Program-made: the position numbers and the translations under genes
Notes under the pieces: model-generated
Told to the model about the DNA's origin: nothing
Database searches by the model: none
The model's input: the letters and a program-made list of their open reading frames with translations, nothing else
Shown here: positions 46,789 through 56,063 of the stretch, in pieces
Position numbering within the stretch: position 1 is the stretch's first letter
How the letters are laid out: every line of letters begins with the position of its first letter
From: Burkholderiales bacterium
GTDB lineage: Bacteria > Pseudomonadota > Gammaproteobacteria > Burkholderiales > Burkholderiaceae_C
Assembly: GCA_016213325.1 (NCBI GenBank)
Contig: JACRAY010000015.1
Coordinates: 124,001 to 188,000 of the forward strand
Direction: 5' to 3'
Length of the DNA: 64,000 nucleotides

Positions 46789-46789
46789 G

Positions 46790-48397
46790 CTACATCCGGA
46801 ACACGCCGAACTTCGGCTCGCCGATGGGCGCGTTGAGCGACGCGGAAAGCCCCAGCGCCAGCACGCGCCGCGTGTCCGCCGGGTCGATCACGCCGTCGTC
46901 CCACAGCCGCGCGCTGGCGTAGTAAGGATGGCCCTGCACCTCGTACTGCTGGCGGATCGGCGACTTGAACGCTTCTTCCTCATCGGCCGACCACTTGCCG
47001 CCGCGCAGCTCGATGCCGTCGCGCTTGACGGTGGCCAGCACGCTCGCGGCCTGCTCGCCGCCCATCACCGAGATGCGCGCGTTCGGCCACATCCACAGGA
47101 AGCGCGGCGAGTAGCCGCGGCCGCACATGCCGTAGTTGCCGGCGCCGAAGCTGCCGCCGATGATCACGGTGAACTTGGGCACGCTGGCAGTGGCCACTGC
47201 CGTCACCATCTTGGCGCCGTGGCGCGCGATGCCTTCGTTTTCGTACTTGCGGCCCACCATGAAGCCCGTGATGTTCTGCAGGAACAGCAGCGGGATCTTG
47301 CGGTGGCAGCACAGCTCGATGAAGTGCGCCGCCTTCTGCGCGCTTTCGGAAAACAGGATGCCGTTGTTGGCGATGATGCCGATCGGCATGCCTTCGATGT
47401 GCGCGAAGCCGCACACCAGCGTGGTGCCGAAGCGCGCCTTGAACTCGTGCAGCTCGGAGTCGTCGACGATGCGCGCGATGACTTCGCGCACGTCGTAGGG
47501 CTTGCGCACGTCCATCGGAATCACGCCGTGCAGCTCGCGCGGGTCGTACCGGGGCGGGCGCGGTTCGCGCAGCTGCACCGCGGGCGACTTGCGGCGGTTC
47601 AGCGTGGCCACCGCCTGCCGCGCCAGCGCCAGCGCGTGCATGTCGTTCTGCGCCAGGTGGTCGGCCACGCCCGACAGGCGCGTGTGCACGTCGCCGCCGC
47701 CCAGGTCTTCGGCCGACACCACCTCGCCGGTGGCGGCCTTCACCAGCGGCGGGCCGCCCAGGAAGATGGTGCCCTGGTTCTTGACGATGATGGTCTCGTC
47801 GCTCATCGCCGGCATGTAGGCGCCGCCCGCCGTGCAGGAGCCCATCACCACCGCGATCTGCGCGATGCCCTGCGCCGACAGGTTGGCCTGGTTGTAGAAG
47901 ATGCGGCCGAAGTGCTCGCGGTCGGGGAACACGTCGTCCTGGTTGGGCAGGTTGGCGCCGCCCGAGTCGACGAGGTAGATGCACGGCAGGTTGTTCTGCT
48001 GCGCGATCTCCTGCGCGCGCAGGTGCTTCTTCACCGTCATCGGGAAGTAGGTGCCGCCCTTCACGGTGGCGTCGTTGCACACCACCATGCATTCGATGCC
48101 GCTCACCCGACCGATGCCGGTGATGATGCCTGCGCAGGGTGCGTCGCCGTCGTACATGCCGTGCGCGGCCAGCGGCCCGATCTCGAGGAACGGGGTGCCG
48201 GGGTCCAGCAGCATCGCCACGCGGTCGCGCGGCAGCAGCTTGCCGCGCGCGGTGTGCTTGTCGCGCGCGGCAGCGCCGCCGCCGGCGGCCGCCTTGGCCA
48301 CCTGCGCGTCCAGGTCGTCGACCTGCGCGCGCATGGCCGCGGCGTTGGCCTGGAAGTCGGCCGAGCGGGGGTTGAGTTGCGTCTCCAGGATGGGCAT
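46790..48397 (-). CDS. mccB: 3-methylcrotonyl-CoA carboxylase, carboxyltransferase beta subunit
   Basis: The 535-residue protein has both crotonase-like carboxyltransferase domains. Notable blocks are [49 protein letters not shown] and [16 protein letters not shown]. With mccA it forms the biotin-dependent carboxylase of leucine breakdown. The start [10 protein letters not shown] was chosen. The longer frame upstream enters the promoter region. It is the first gene of the leftward cluster, divergent from an AraC-type gene. Confidence 0.94.
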   Translation of the reverse strand: MPILETQLNPRSADFQANAAAMRAQVDDLDAQVAKAAAGGGAAARDKHTARGKLLPRDRVAMLLDPGTPFLEIGPLAAHGMYDGDAPCAGIITGIGRVSGIECMVVCNDATVKGGTYFPMTVKKHLRAQEIAQQNNLPCIYLVDSGGANLPNQDDVFPDREHFGRIFYNQANLSAQGIAQIAVVMGSCTAGGAYMPAMSDETIIVKNQGTIFLGGPPLVKAATGEVVSAEDLGGGDVHTRLSGVADHLAQNDMHALALARQAVATLNRRKSPAVQLREPRPPRYDPRELHGVIPMDVRKPYDVREVIARIVDDSELHEFKARFGTTLVCGFAHIEGMPIGIIANNGILFSESAQKAAHFIELCCHRKIPLLFLQNITGFMVGRKYENEGIARHGAKMVTAVATASVPKFTVIIGGSFGAGNYGMCGRGYSPRFLWMWPNARISVMGGEQAASVLATVKRDGIELRGGKWSADEEEAFKSPIRQQYEVQGHPYYASARLWDDGVIDPADTRRVLALGLSASLNAPIGEPKFGVFRM

Positions 48398-48424
48398 GGG
48401 GGTCTCTCTCGTTCGGCACATCGT

Positions 48425-48447
48425 AGCGCGGCGCTTCCCGCCGCGCT
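48425..48447. repeat. Perfect inverted repeat in the mccB-araC divergent promoter region
   Basis: AGCGCGGCG and CGCCGCGCT are exact 9-bp arms around CTTCC. It lies 27 bp before the mccB start and 46 bp before the regulator ATG. It could be a stem in the mccB leader or a protein site. Nothing decides between these. Confidence 0.5.
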
Positions 48448-48492
48448 GACGGAATGGTTGCAAATCGCGCCAAGCTTGTAGACACTAGTGCG

Positions 48493-49518
48493 ATGCCCCG
48501 CCGCCCCCCTGCCAGCTCGCCGGCCGCCGTCACCCCGATGGCCTACGCCCGGGCCATCGCACTGGCCTACCGGCGCTACGGCCGCGACCCGGCGCAGGCC
48601 CTGGCCGCGGCACAGATCACGCCACTGCGCCTGCTGCAACCCGAGGCCCGCATCAGCGCCCGGCAGCTCGAGGCGCTGTCGGCGCGCGCCATGCACGAGC
48701 TCGACGACGAAGCGCTGGGCGCCTACTCGCGCCGCCTGCCCTGGGGCAGCTACGGCATGCTGGCGCGCGCATCGCTCACCTCGCCCACGCTGGGCGTGGC
48801 CCTCAAGCGCTGGTGCCGGCACCACGGGCTGCTGGCCGACGACGTGCGCCTGGAAGTCGTGGCCTCGGGCGCAACGGCCGCCATCGTGCTGCACGAACAG
48901 AGACCGCTGCCACGCGAGATGCGCGAGTTCAGCATGGTCTACGTGCTGCGCAACATCCACGGCATTGCCTGCTGGTACGTCGACTCGCGCATCCCGCTGG
49001 CCGGCGCGAGCTTTCCGTTCCCGGCGCCACGGCACGCGGACGCGTTCGCCCACATGTTCCCCGGCACGCTGGCGTTCGATGCCCCGCGCGCGGAAATCCG
49101 TTTCGATGCGCGTTACCTGGCGCTGCCGCTCAAGCGCGACGAGAAGGCGCTGAACCAGATGCTGCAGCGCGCGCTGCCGCTGGCAGTGCTGCAGTACCGC
49201 CGCGACCGCCTGATCGTCGAGCAGGTGCGCATGGTGCTGGCCGCGCACCCGGGCGAGACGCACAGCGCCGACGGCGTGGCGGCACTCCTGAACATGTCGC
49301 CGCGCACGCTGCACCGCCAGCTGAAGGAGGAAGGCGCCTCGCTGCAGCAGCTGAAGGACGAAGTGCGCCGCGAGCGCGCGCAGGACCTGCTGCTGCGCAC
49401 CGGCAAGCCGGTGAAGCAGGTGGCCGCTGCGGTGGGCTTTCGCAACGAGAAGAGCTTCATCCGCGCCTTCAGCCAGTGGACGGGGCAGACGCCGGCGGAG
49501 TTCCGGTCGGGGGCGTGA
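48493..49518 (+). CDS. AraC-family transcriptional regulator (Arabinose_bd type)
   Basis: This 341-residue protein has an N-terminal Arabinose_bd ligand domain and a C-terminal double HTH at about residues 240-340. The HTH contains MSPRTLHRQLKEEGASLQQL and FRNEKSFIRAFSQWTGQTPAEFR. The start at MPRRPP was chosen. The upstream frame would begin within the shared promoter. Divergent to mccB, it is the likely regulator of the acyl-CoA cluster. MerR-type LiuR is the usual regulator elsewhere, so this is a different control. Confidence 0.9.
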   Translation: MPRRPPASSPAAVTPMAYARAIALAYRRYGRDPAQALAAAQITPLRLLQPEARISARQLEALSARAMHELDDEALGAYSRRLPWGSYGMLARASLTSPTLGVALKRWCRHHGLLADDVRLEVVASGATAAIVLHEQRPLPREMREFSMVYVLRNIHGIACWYVDSRIPLAGASFPFPAPRHADAFAHMFPGTLAFDAPRAEIRFDARYLALPLKRDEKALNQMLQRALPLAVLQYRRDRLIVEQVRMVLAAHPGETHSADGVAALLNMSPRTLHRQLKEEGASLQQLKDEVRRERAQDLLLRTGKPVKQVAAAVGFRNEKSFIRAFSQWTGQTPAEFRSGA

Positions 49519-49636
49519 GGGCAGGCGCTACCACCGACATCTCCATCCTGATGATGGCAACAGCCACACGTCGGCCAACCGGCTGCCCGCGATGGTTGAA
49601 CGCGCCAGTCGTGTCCCTACGACCCTTGATGACGGC

Positions 49637-49987
49637 TCAGTAGCGGTACGGGTTGCGCGGCGCGCGGTCGTAACGGTTGGGCACGCCGTCGCGGTCGGCG
49701 TCGTAGCGGCGCGAGTCGCGGTCGTACAGGTTGGGCACGCCGTCGCGGTCCACGTCGCCCCACGGGCCGCGTTCGTCGTAGCGGCGGTGGGAGCGGTACG
49801 TGGGGTAGGCCGGGTACGTGGGGTAGTCCTGGACGTAGTAATAGGGCTGCGGCTGGGCATAGCCGACCGAAACGCCGGGCACACCGATCTGCAGGAAGAC
49901 GTCGGTGCCGGCCTCAGCGGCCGTGCCGGCGGCCAGTGCGCCGAAACCGATGGCAGCGACAGCGAGGGGTTTGGCAAAAGCTTTCAT
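49637..49987 (-). CDS. Small exported protein with thrombospondin-3-like calcium repeats
   Basis: This 116-residue protein has a signal peptide (MKAFAKPLAVAAIGFGALA), a Tyr/Pro-rich stretch (QPQPYYYVQDYPTYPAYPTY), and two repeats (DVDRDGVPNLYDRDS and DADRDGVPNRYDRAP) of the DxDxDGxxD type that bind calcium. It is probably periplasmic or surface-located. No partner gene is seen. The region before it, 49519-49636, holds no feature. Confidence 0.75.
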   Translation of the reverse strand: MKAFAKPLAVAAIGFGALAAGTAAEAGTDVFLQIGVPGVSVGYAQPQPYYYVQDYPTYPAYPTYRSHRRYDERGPWGDVDRDGVPNLYDRDSRRYDADRDGVPNRYDRAPRNPYRY

Positions 49988-50109
49988 GGTGGGCTCCTGT
50001 TGGTGTGGCTCCATCGTGCGCGTGCCAACATGAACTGGAACTGAACGGCGCTTGTCCCGTTCGTTCCAGTTGTTTCGACCTGCTAACGGCTTGCGTCATC
50101 ATTCACCCC

Positions 50110-50616
50110 ATGCACGACCTGCCCGCACTGGCGCCAGGCCTGGTCGCCGTCACCGGCGACGAAGGCACCGGCAAGACGCGGCTGCTGCGCCGCATCGGCG
50201 AAAAAATACCCGGCGCCCTGTGGCTCGACCTGTCCTTGCCGGGGCAGGACGAGCTGACCCCGCAGCAGGTGTGGGACGCCTTGCGGCCGCACTGCCCGCA
50301 GTGGGATGCGCAACTGCAGCACGACCTGGCCGAAGCGCTCGACCTGTTGCAGCACCAGGGCAAGCAGCTTTACATGCTGTCGCGCGGCAGCCGCCGCAAG
50401 GTGGCGCTGGTGGGGCTGCTGGCCGGCGGCGCGCGGGTCACCTGCATCGACCAGCCGTTTGCCGCGCTGGATGCGGCGTCGTGCAACGTGCTGCGCGACT
50501 TCCTGCACGACATGGCCGGGCACGCCAGCCGCACCTGGGTGGTGGCTGACTACCAGGCCGACCCGGCCCTGCCCTGGGCGCTGCAGGTTTGCCTGGATGA
50601 GGAGGGGAAAAGTTGA
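50110..50616 (+). CDS. Small stand-alone ABC-type ATPase
   Basis: This 168-residue protein has Walker A GDEGTGKTRL (about 15-24), a signature-like LSRGSRRKVAL (about 94) and Walker B VTCIDQPFAALD. The fold resembles the CcmA/ABC ATPases but is short and lacks a clear Q-loop region. It is coupled to crcB by a TGATG overlap. No permease adjoins, so its partner is unknown. The ATG beginning MHDLPALAPG was chosen. Confidence 0.8.
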   Translation: MHDLPALAPGLVAVTGDEGTGKTRLLRRIGEKIPGALWLDLSLPGQDELTPQQVWDALRPHCPQWDAQLQHDLAEALDLLQHQGKQLYMLSRGSRRKVALVGLLAGGARVTCIDQPFAALDAASCNVLRDFLHDMAGHASRTWVVADYQADPALPWALQVCLDEEGKS

Positions 50617-50993
50617 TGGACTACCTGCTGGTCTTCGTCGGCGGCGGCATCGGCGCGTCGCTGCGTCATTGGGTCAACGGCGTGGGACTGCGCCTCTTCG
50701 GGTACGACTATCCTTGGGGCACGTTCTTCATCAACGTCTCGGGGTCGCTGCTGATGGGCATGGTGGTCGAACTCGCCGCGCAGAAAGCCAGCCTGTCGCC
50801 GCAGGTGCGGCTGCTCGTCGCCACCGGCATCCTGGGAGGCTACACCACGTTCTCCACCTTCTCGCTGGAAACGGGCTTGCTGCACACCCGCGGCGAGCAT
50901 TTGGCCGCCATCGCTTATGCGGCGGGTTCGGTCCTGCTGGGGGTGGCTGCGTTCTTTCTCGGCATGCATGCCTTGCGGGCGGGCTTGCGGTGA
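50616..50993 (+). CDS. crcB: Fluoride efflux channel CrcB/Fluc
   Basis: This 125-residue, four-helix membrane protein has the Fluc signatures GGGIGASLRHW, GTFFINVSGSLLMG and ATGILGGYTTFSTFS. It exports fluoride as an antiparallel dimer. A GGAGGGG Shine-Dalgarno lies 8 nt upstream. A fluoride riboswitch, common before crcB, was not seen. The next gene starts inside its stop (GTGA). Confidence 0.95.
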   Translation: MDYLLVFVGGGIGASLRHWVNGVGLRLFGYDYPWGTFFINVSGSLLMGMVVELAAQKASLSPQVRLLVATGILGGYTTFSTFSLETGLLHTRGEHLAAIAYAAGSVLLGVAAFFLGMHALRAGLR

Positions 50994-52018
50994 CCGACCA
51001 TCCGCCGCTCATCGATGTCGGCGCACTGGTCGACCCTGCAGCGAGCGCTGAAAGCCGCGCCTCCGCTGCGCGCGAGATCGACTCGGCCGCAGGGAGCTGG
51101 GGCTTCTTCTACGCGGCGAACCACGGCGTCGACGGGCAGCTCATCGCTGCCGTGGTGCAGCACGCGCGCGCCTTCTTCGCGCAGGACCCCGAAGAGAAGA
51201 TGCGCATACCCATGGCGGCAGGCGGCACGGCGTGGCGCGGCTGGTTTCCGGCCGGCGGCGAGCTGACGTCCGGCCGGCCCGACTGGAAAGAGGGCCTGTA
51301 CCTCGGCAGCGAACTCGGGCCCGGCCACCCACGCGTGCGCGACGGCGTGATCCTGCACGGGCCCAACCTGTGGCCGCGGATCGCGGGCTTTCGCAAAACC
51401 GTGCTGGCCTACATCGACGCCATGGAAGCACTGGGCCATGCATTGATGCGCGGTTGCGCGCTGGGCCTGGGCCTGCCCGAATCGTGGTTCGACGATCACG
51501 GCACGCGCGAGCCCTTGCTGCTGCTGCGCTTCTTCAACTACCCCACGCGCCCGGCGCCGGCCGACGTGCCGGCCTCGTGGGGCGTGGGCGAGCACACCGA
51601 CTACGGCCTGCTCACCATGCTGTGGCAGGACGACGTGGGCGGGCTGCAGGTCAAGAAGGACGGCGACTGGTTCGACGCGCCGCCGGTGCCGGGCACTTTC
51701 GTGTGCAATGTCGGCGACATGCTCGACCGCATGACCGGCGGGCGCTACCGGTCCGTGCCGCATCGCGTCACCATCAACGCGAGCGGAAGCGACCGCCTGT
51801 CGATACCGCTGTTCTTCGACCCCGACTTCGACACCGTGATCGGCCCCGTGCCCGGCGCCGGACCGGGGCAGGACGACAGCGGCCGCCGCTGGGATGGCGC
51901 CAACCTGCACCAGTTCAGCGGCACGTACGGCGACTATGTAACTGCCAAGGTCGGCAAGGTATTCCCCGAGCTGAGGCGGTCGCTGGATATCAGTTACCAT
52001 GGACCGGCATCGCGTTGA
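50990..52018 (+). CDS. 2-oxoglutarate/Fe(II)-dependent oxygenase, isopenicillin-N-synthase family
   Basis: This 342-residue protein has the N-terminal DIOX_N region (SWGFFYAANHGVDGQL) and the jelly-roll core. The iron ligands are in GEHTDYGLLT and PHRVTIN, and the 2-oxoglutarate/substrate Arg-Ser pair in RLSIPLFFDPD. Members hydroxylate or oxidise varied small molecules, and the substrate is unknown. The GTG start overlaps crcB by 4 nt, giving a three-gene transcript. Confidence 0.9.
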   Translation: MTDHPPLIDVGALVDPAASAESRASAAREIDSAAGSWGFFYAANHGVDGQLIAAVVQHARAFFAQDPEEKMRIPMAAGGTAWRGWFPAGGELTSGRPDWKEGLYLGSELGPGHPRVRDGVILHGPNLWPRIAGFRKTVLAYIDAMEALGHALMRGCALGLGLPESWFDDHGTREPLLLLRFFNYPTRPAPADVPASWGVGEHTDYGLLTMLWQDDVGGLQVKKDGDWFDAPPVPGTFVCNVGDMLDRMTGGRYRSVPHRVTINASGSDRLSIPLFFDPDFDTVIGPVPGAGPGQDDSGRRWDGANLHQFSGTYGDYVTAKVGKVFPELRRSLDISYHGPASR

Positions 52019-52060
52019 TCCTACGCGCACCACCCCGCCGCTAGAGAGGAGCCGCGAACC

Positions 52061-52198
52061 ATGGCCAAGCCCAACTTCGGATACGAGAAGCGACAGCGCG
52101 AACTGGAAAAGAAGCGCAAGAAGGAAGAAAAGGCCCGCAAGAAGGCGGCGGGCCCGCAGCCGGCACAGCCGCCGGCTCCGCCCGACAACGCGACCTGA
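52061..52198 (+). CDS. 45-residue highly charged small protein
   Basis: The short frame MAKPNFGYEKRQRELEKKRK continues with KEEKARKKAA and a Pro/Ala end. AGAGGAG lies 9 nt before the ATG. It is a basic helix with a flexible tail. Similar small proteins are widely conserved in betaproteobacteria, and the function is unknown. It lies 42 bp after the oxygenase gene. Confidence 0.78.
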   Translation: MAKPNFGYEKRQRELEKKRKKEEKARKKAAGPQPAQPPAPPDNAT

Positions 52199-52217
52199 AC
52201 TGCTGAGCCAGCTCCGG

Positions 52218-52742
52218 TCAATCCGTTCGCCGAACGACCACTCCCTTCGCCACCACCTGCGTGCCCGCCAACAGGTGGAAGGCCGTGCCCGCCACCAGGT
52301 GGCTGCCGGCACTCGCAGGCCGCAGCAACTCCAGCATCGAACGGCCATCGCCCGTGCCTTGCAGCCAGGCGCGCAGCGGCATCTCGAACCGCACGCTGAA
52401 GCCCCGCCGGCCGACCAGCACCGTCCCCAGCAGCTCGTCGTCCAGCGCCGGCACCAAGCCGGGCGGCAGGGGAAGCCGCTGCAGCTGCACTTCGAGCTGC
52501 GGCGAAAAAGCAAGGCCTGGCGCAAAGTGGGTCGGCGGTGGCGCGGCTTGCGGAATCTTTCCCTTCAGGTAGCCGATGAGGTTGCCGACCGCCGGCAGCC
52601 ACAGCACCAGCATGAGCGTGCCCACGTCGCGCAGCACCGAAGGATCGGGCGCCAGCTCGCGCACCACGCCACCTGCAGCCGCCAGCACGAGCAGCATGCC
52701 CATGGCGATGCGCCGGCGGGCGGGCGTCACGGTCAGTGCCAT
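52218..52742 (-). CDS. Membrane-anchored hypothetical protein
   Basis: This 174-residue protein has two N-terminal helices (about 12-28 and 40-58). A soluble domain follows with LEVQLQRLPLPPGLVPALDD and a beta-rich end. It shares one base with the pepF stop, so it follows that gene in one transcript. No family is recognised. Confidence 0.75.
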   Translation of the reverse strand: MALTVTPARRRIAMGMLLVLAAAGGVVRELAPDPSVLRDVGTLMLVLWLPAVGNLIGYLKGKIPQAAPPPTHFAPGLAFSPQLEVQLQRLPLPPGLVPALDDELLGTVLVGRRGFSVRFEMPLRAWLQGTGDGRSMLELLRPASAGSHLVAGTAFHLLAGTQVVAKGVVVRRTD

Positions 52743-54538
52743 CAGAAGCTCGCCTCCAGCTCCTCGATCATCCGGCCCACGTAGGCGACCGCAGCGCGCA
52801 CCGGCGCCGGCGACGAAAGGTCGATGCCCACCTGTTGCATCAATGCCAGCGGCTGAAGGGTGCCGCCGGCACGCAGCACGTCCAGCCAGCCCGCGAACAC
52901 GCCGTCGCCTTCGGTGCGCGCCTTCTCCGCCAGTGCCGTCGCTGCCACCAGGCCGACCGAGTACGTGTACGGGTACAGGCCGAAGTAGTAGTGAGGCTGG
53001 CGCATCCAGGTCATCGCCGCGCCTTCGTCGATAGCCACCGAGTCACCCCAGAACCCCTTGAGGATCGCCGCCTTGCGCTCGTTGAGCAGGGCCGCCGTCA
53101 CCGGCTGGCCGGCCTCGGCCAGCGCATACACCTGACGCTGCAGCTCGGCTTCGAGCAGGTGCGTGACGAAGTTGTGGTGGTAGGTGCCCAGCACCTGCAT
53201 CAGCACCCAGCGGCGCATCCGCGCATCGGCCTCGCCCTGCAGGATGGTGCGCGCCAGCAGCACCTCGTTCATGATCGACGGCGCTTCGACGAAAGGCATC
53301 GCAGGCCGCGTGTTGACGTAGCGCTGGTGGCGCTGCGCCGTGAGGAAGTGGCCCGCATGGCCCAGCTCGTGCGCCAGGATGAACGCATCGCGCATCGAGT
53401 CGGTCCACGTCATCAGGATGAACGGGTGCGCGCCGTAAGGCGAGGCGCAGAACGCGCCCGACGACTTGCCGGTATTGCCGACGCGGTCGATCCAGCGTCG
53501 CTCGAATGCCGTGCGCAGCATCTCCACGTATGGCGCCCCCATCGGCGCGACTGCCCGCAGGATGAGGTCGGCAGCCGCTTCGAAAGTGACTGCCGGCGCG
53601 TAGCCCGCATCCAGCGGCGCCTTCAGGTCGCAAAACTGCAACTGGTCCAGGCCCAGCACGCGCTGCCGCAGCCGCGCATAGCGCTGCATGTGCGGCGCAA
53701 GTTCGGCCTGGATGATGTCGAGGATGTTGGTGTACAGCTCGAACGGCACCTTGTGCGCGTGCAGCAGGAAGTGCTCGGTGCTGCGGTACCCGCGCGCCTT
53801 GGCCATCACGACGTTCTTGGTGACCTCGGTCGCGAAGGTCGCGGCAAACGTGTTCTGGTACGGCTCGAGCCCCTTGCAGAACGAGCGCCAGGCGGCGCGC
53901 CGCACCTCGGCGCTGGCGGAACCCTCGTACGTCCACTCGTACAGGTTGAACGAATTCGGGTGCTCGCGGCCATCGGCGGCAAACGGCGCAAACTGCATGT
54001 CGCTCGTCTTGCTGCGCTGGAAGATCATGAACGGTGCATCCAGCACCTCGCCCAGGCTGGCCAGCACGCGCTCGGTCTCGGCCGACAGCATGTGCGGCTT
54101 CAGGCGGGCCAGGTCGTCCAGGTCGGTGCGGTGCACCGCCAGCGCTGGCTGCTCCGCGAGAAAGCGCTCCACGGTCCCGGCGGGCAAGGCCAGGATGTCG
54201 GTGTCGACGAACTTGATGGCCGCTTCCACGCGCGACGCGACGGCGGCCGCGGACGACAGGTCCGATTGCCGCGCCGGATCGCCGCCGTCCTCGGCATTGC
54301 GCAGCATCGCGAACACGTAGGCCTTCTGCAGCCGCGCCGACAGCGCGTCGCGTGCGTCCAGGCACGCCAGCAGCGTTGCCGCCCCTTCACCCAGCCGGCC
54401 CAGGTGGGCGGTCACGGTTTCCTGTGCGCTTTCGATCAGCGCCAGTTCCGCCAGCCACGCCTCCCGGCTGGCAAACAGGTCGTCGAGGTTCCAGGTGTGC
54501 TCGGGCGTGACTTCGGCTCGGGTCAGGGGCTTGTTCAT
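52742..54538 (-). CDS. pepF: M3-family oligoendopeptidase F
   Basis: This 598-residue cytosolic zinc peptidase has the thermolysin-like motif LAHELGHAGHF (about 400) with the downstream Glu ligand in APSIMNEVLLART. N-terminal helices begin LTRAEVTPEHTWNLDDLF. PepF proteins cleave oligopeptides of 6-17 residues. The length is typical. It stands before the small membrane gene and is divergent from no close promoter feature. Confidence 0.94.
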   Translation of the reverse strand: MNKPLTRAEVTPEHTWNLDDLFASREAWLAELALIESAQETVTAHLGRLGEGAATLLACLDARDALSARLQKAYVFAMLRNAEDGGDPARQSDLSSAAAVASRVEAAIKFVDTDILALPAGTVERFLAEQPALAVHRTDLDDLARLKPHMLSAETERVLASLGEVLDAPFMIFQRSKTSDMQFAPFAADGREHPNSFNLYEWTYEGSASAEVRRAAWRSFCKGLEPYQNTFAATFATEVTKNVVMAKARGYRSTEHFLLHAHKVPFELYTNILDIIQAELAPHMQRYARLRQRVLGLDQLQFCDLKAPLDAGYAPAVTFEAAADLILRAVAPMGAPYVEMLRTAFERRWIDRVGNTGKSSGAFCASPYGAHPFILMTWTDSMRDAFILAHELGHAGHFLTAQRHQRYVNTRPAMPFVEAPSIMNEVLLARTILQGEADARMRRWVLMQVLGTYHHNFVTHLLEAELQRQVYALAEAGQPVTAALLNERKAAILKGFWGDSVAIDEGAAMTWMRQPHYYFGLYPYTYSVGLVAATALAEKARTEGDGVFAGWLDVLRAGGTLQPLALMQQVGIDLSSPAPVRAAVAYVGRMIEELEASF

Positions 54539-54548
54539 GGGCGCAGTA

Positions 54549-55232
54549 TCACGCTTCCACAGCCTCGCGCAAGAACGCCGGCACGGGCCGGCCCTGCCCT
54601 TTCAACCACCTTCCCATAGCACCCGCCACGCGCGCCACCGAAGCCCGCTGCGTCATTCGCCTGCGCCAGTCATGCAGGCGCGGCATGGCATCGGTCAGCG
54701 GCGCGCCCTTGCGCTCGCCGAACAGAGTGGCCATGTAGAAAGCGATGTCGGCATAGCCGAAGTCACCGGCCAGCCACTCGCGGTCGGCCAGCAGCGCTTC
54801 GATGCGCAGGCAATGGCCTTGCGCCGCGGCAATGGCAGCCTGCGCCGGTTCGCACTGCAGCGCGTCTTCCAGGCCCATCAGCTTGATGATGTGCGGGAAG
54901 TAGACCTCGTCCGACTCGTGCTCGAGCCGGCGCGCACGGGCGCGGGCCGCCACGTCGCGCGGCCAGAGCGGCGGCTCGGGAAATGCGTCTTCGATGTACT
55001 CGAACAGCTGGGTCGAATCGAACAGCTCCAGGTCGCCACGCACCAGCACCGGCACCTGCCGCTTGGGATTGATGCGCAGCACCTCGGGGTGCTTGGGCGA
55101 GTAGCCCGACGCGAATTCGAAAGGCACCAGCACGAGGTCGAAGTCGATGCCCTTCTCGTGCAGCCCAATCTGCACCTTGGCGCCGAACATGCTGAGGGGG
55201 CCGGAGTAAAGCGTGATGCGGTCGGTGTCCAT
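54549..55232 (-). CDS. Glutathione S-transferase family protein
   Basis: This 227-residue protein has an N-terminal thioredoxin-like GST domain (ITLYSGPLSMFGAKVQIGL, then QVPVLVRGDLELFDSTQLFEYIE) and a helical C-terminal domain with the GDFGYADIAFYM core. Ser or Tyr at the usual catalytic position is plausible. The substrate is unknown. Its start was taken at MDTDRITLY. Confidence 0.9.
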   Translation of the reverse strand: MDTDRITLYSGPLSMFGAKVQIGLHEKGIDFDLVLVPFEFASGYSPKHPEVLRINPKRQVPVLVRGDLELFDSTQLFEYIEDAFPEPPLWPRDVAARARARRLEHESDEVYFPHIIKLMGLEDALQCEPAQAAIAAAQGHCLRIEALLADREWLAGDFGYADIAFYMATLFGERKGAPLTDAMPRLHDWRRRMTQRASVARVAGAMGRWLKGQGRPVPAFLREAVEA

Positions 55233-55295
55233 GGGCCGCACCATAGCAAAGCCGGCGCACGGCCTTGGGCAGGAGGCTGCCGGATAATTCCAGCC

Positions 55296-56063
55296 TTGGA
55301 CACGCCTGCTACCACCCCGCCCGCCCCGCTGGGCCCCGACGACTTCGATGCGCTCGATGCCGAGCTCGACTTCCTGCGCGAGTCGGACCCGGAAACCCCG
55401 CAGTGGGAGTTCTGCGAGGGCTTCCTGGCCGCGCTGGCCTGCATGCGGCGCGAGGTGCCGGCCGAGGAGTACTGGCCCGTCCTGCTGGGCGAGCAGTTCC
55501 GGCCGATGGCGCACATGGAGTTCGTCTGGCGCTGGCGGCGCCGCTGGAGCGAGATTGCCCAGGCGCTGGACGCGCCGGTGGAGACGCTGGAAGACGAACG
55601 CACCTACCACCCCGAGGCGCTCGACACGCGCGGTGCCATCCTCATGCTGCCTGACGACGAGCGCGTCGACGGCGACCTGCTCGGCCTGCCCGCTTACGCT
55701 CAGGTCTGGGCGCTCGGTTTCCTGTTCGCGGTGGCGAACTGGCCCGACGACTGGGAGCCGCCGCGCGACCGCGACGCGGCCGCCATGCTGGCCGATGCGC
55801 TGGCGGACATCGAGGCGCTCACGCTGGCCGACACCGGCTTGCCCGCGGTCTCGATGTTTGCCGAGTACGGCCCGCCCAGCGTGAGCCATGAGCGCCTGGA
55901 CGCAGTGGCCGCGGCGATCTGGGCCACCTACGAGCTGCGGCAGCTCTGGCGCAGCCTGGGGCCGCGCACCGTGCCGCTGCGCAAGGACGCCGGGCCCGGC
56001 CGCAACGAACCGTGTCCGTGCGGCAGCGGGAAGAAGTACAAGAAGTGCCACGGGGCCGGCTGA
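55296..56063 (+). CDS. UPF0149/YecA-like protein with C-terminal SEC-C zinc motif
   Basis: The 255-residue protein has the UPF0149 helical domain (EFCEGFLAALACMRR) and ends GRNEPCPCGSGKKYKKCHG, the SEC-C zinc finger also found in SecA. YecA-type proteins bind SecA or ribosomes. The TTG start is used because no ATG fits. A GATAAT -10-like box lies 8 bp before it, which would make the leader very short. Divergent to the GST gene. Confidence 0.85.
   Translation: MDTPATTPPAPLGPDDFDALDAELDFLRESDPETPQWEFCEGFLAALACMRREVPAEEYWPVLLGEQFRPMAHMEFVWRWRRRWSEIAQALDAPVETLEDERTYHPEALDTRGAILMLPDDERVDGDLLGLPAYAQVWALGFLFAVANWPDDWEPPRDRDAAAMLADALADIEALTLADTGLPAVSMFAEYGPPSVSHERLDAVAAAIWATYELRQLWRSLGPRTVPLRKDAGPGRNEPCPCGSGKKYKKCHGAG

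Noticed and set aside
49988..50109. Possible fluoride riboswitch before the ATPase-crcB operon
   Set aside because: The conserved GGCGAUGG and pseudoknot elements could not be found in the leader.
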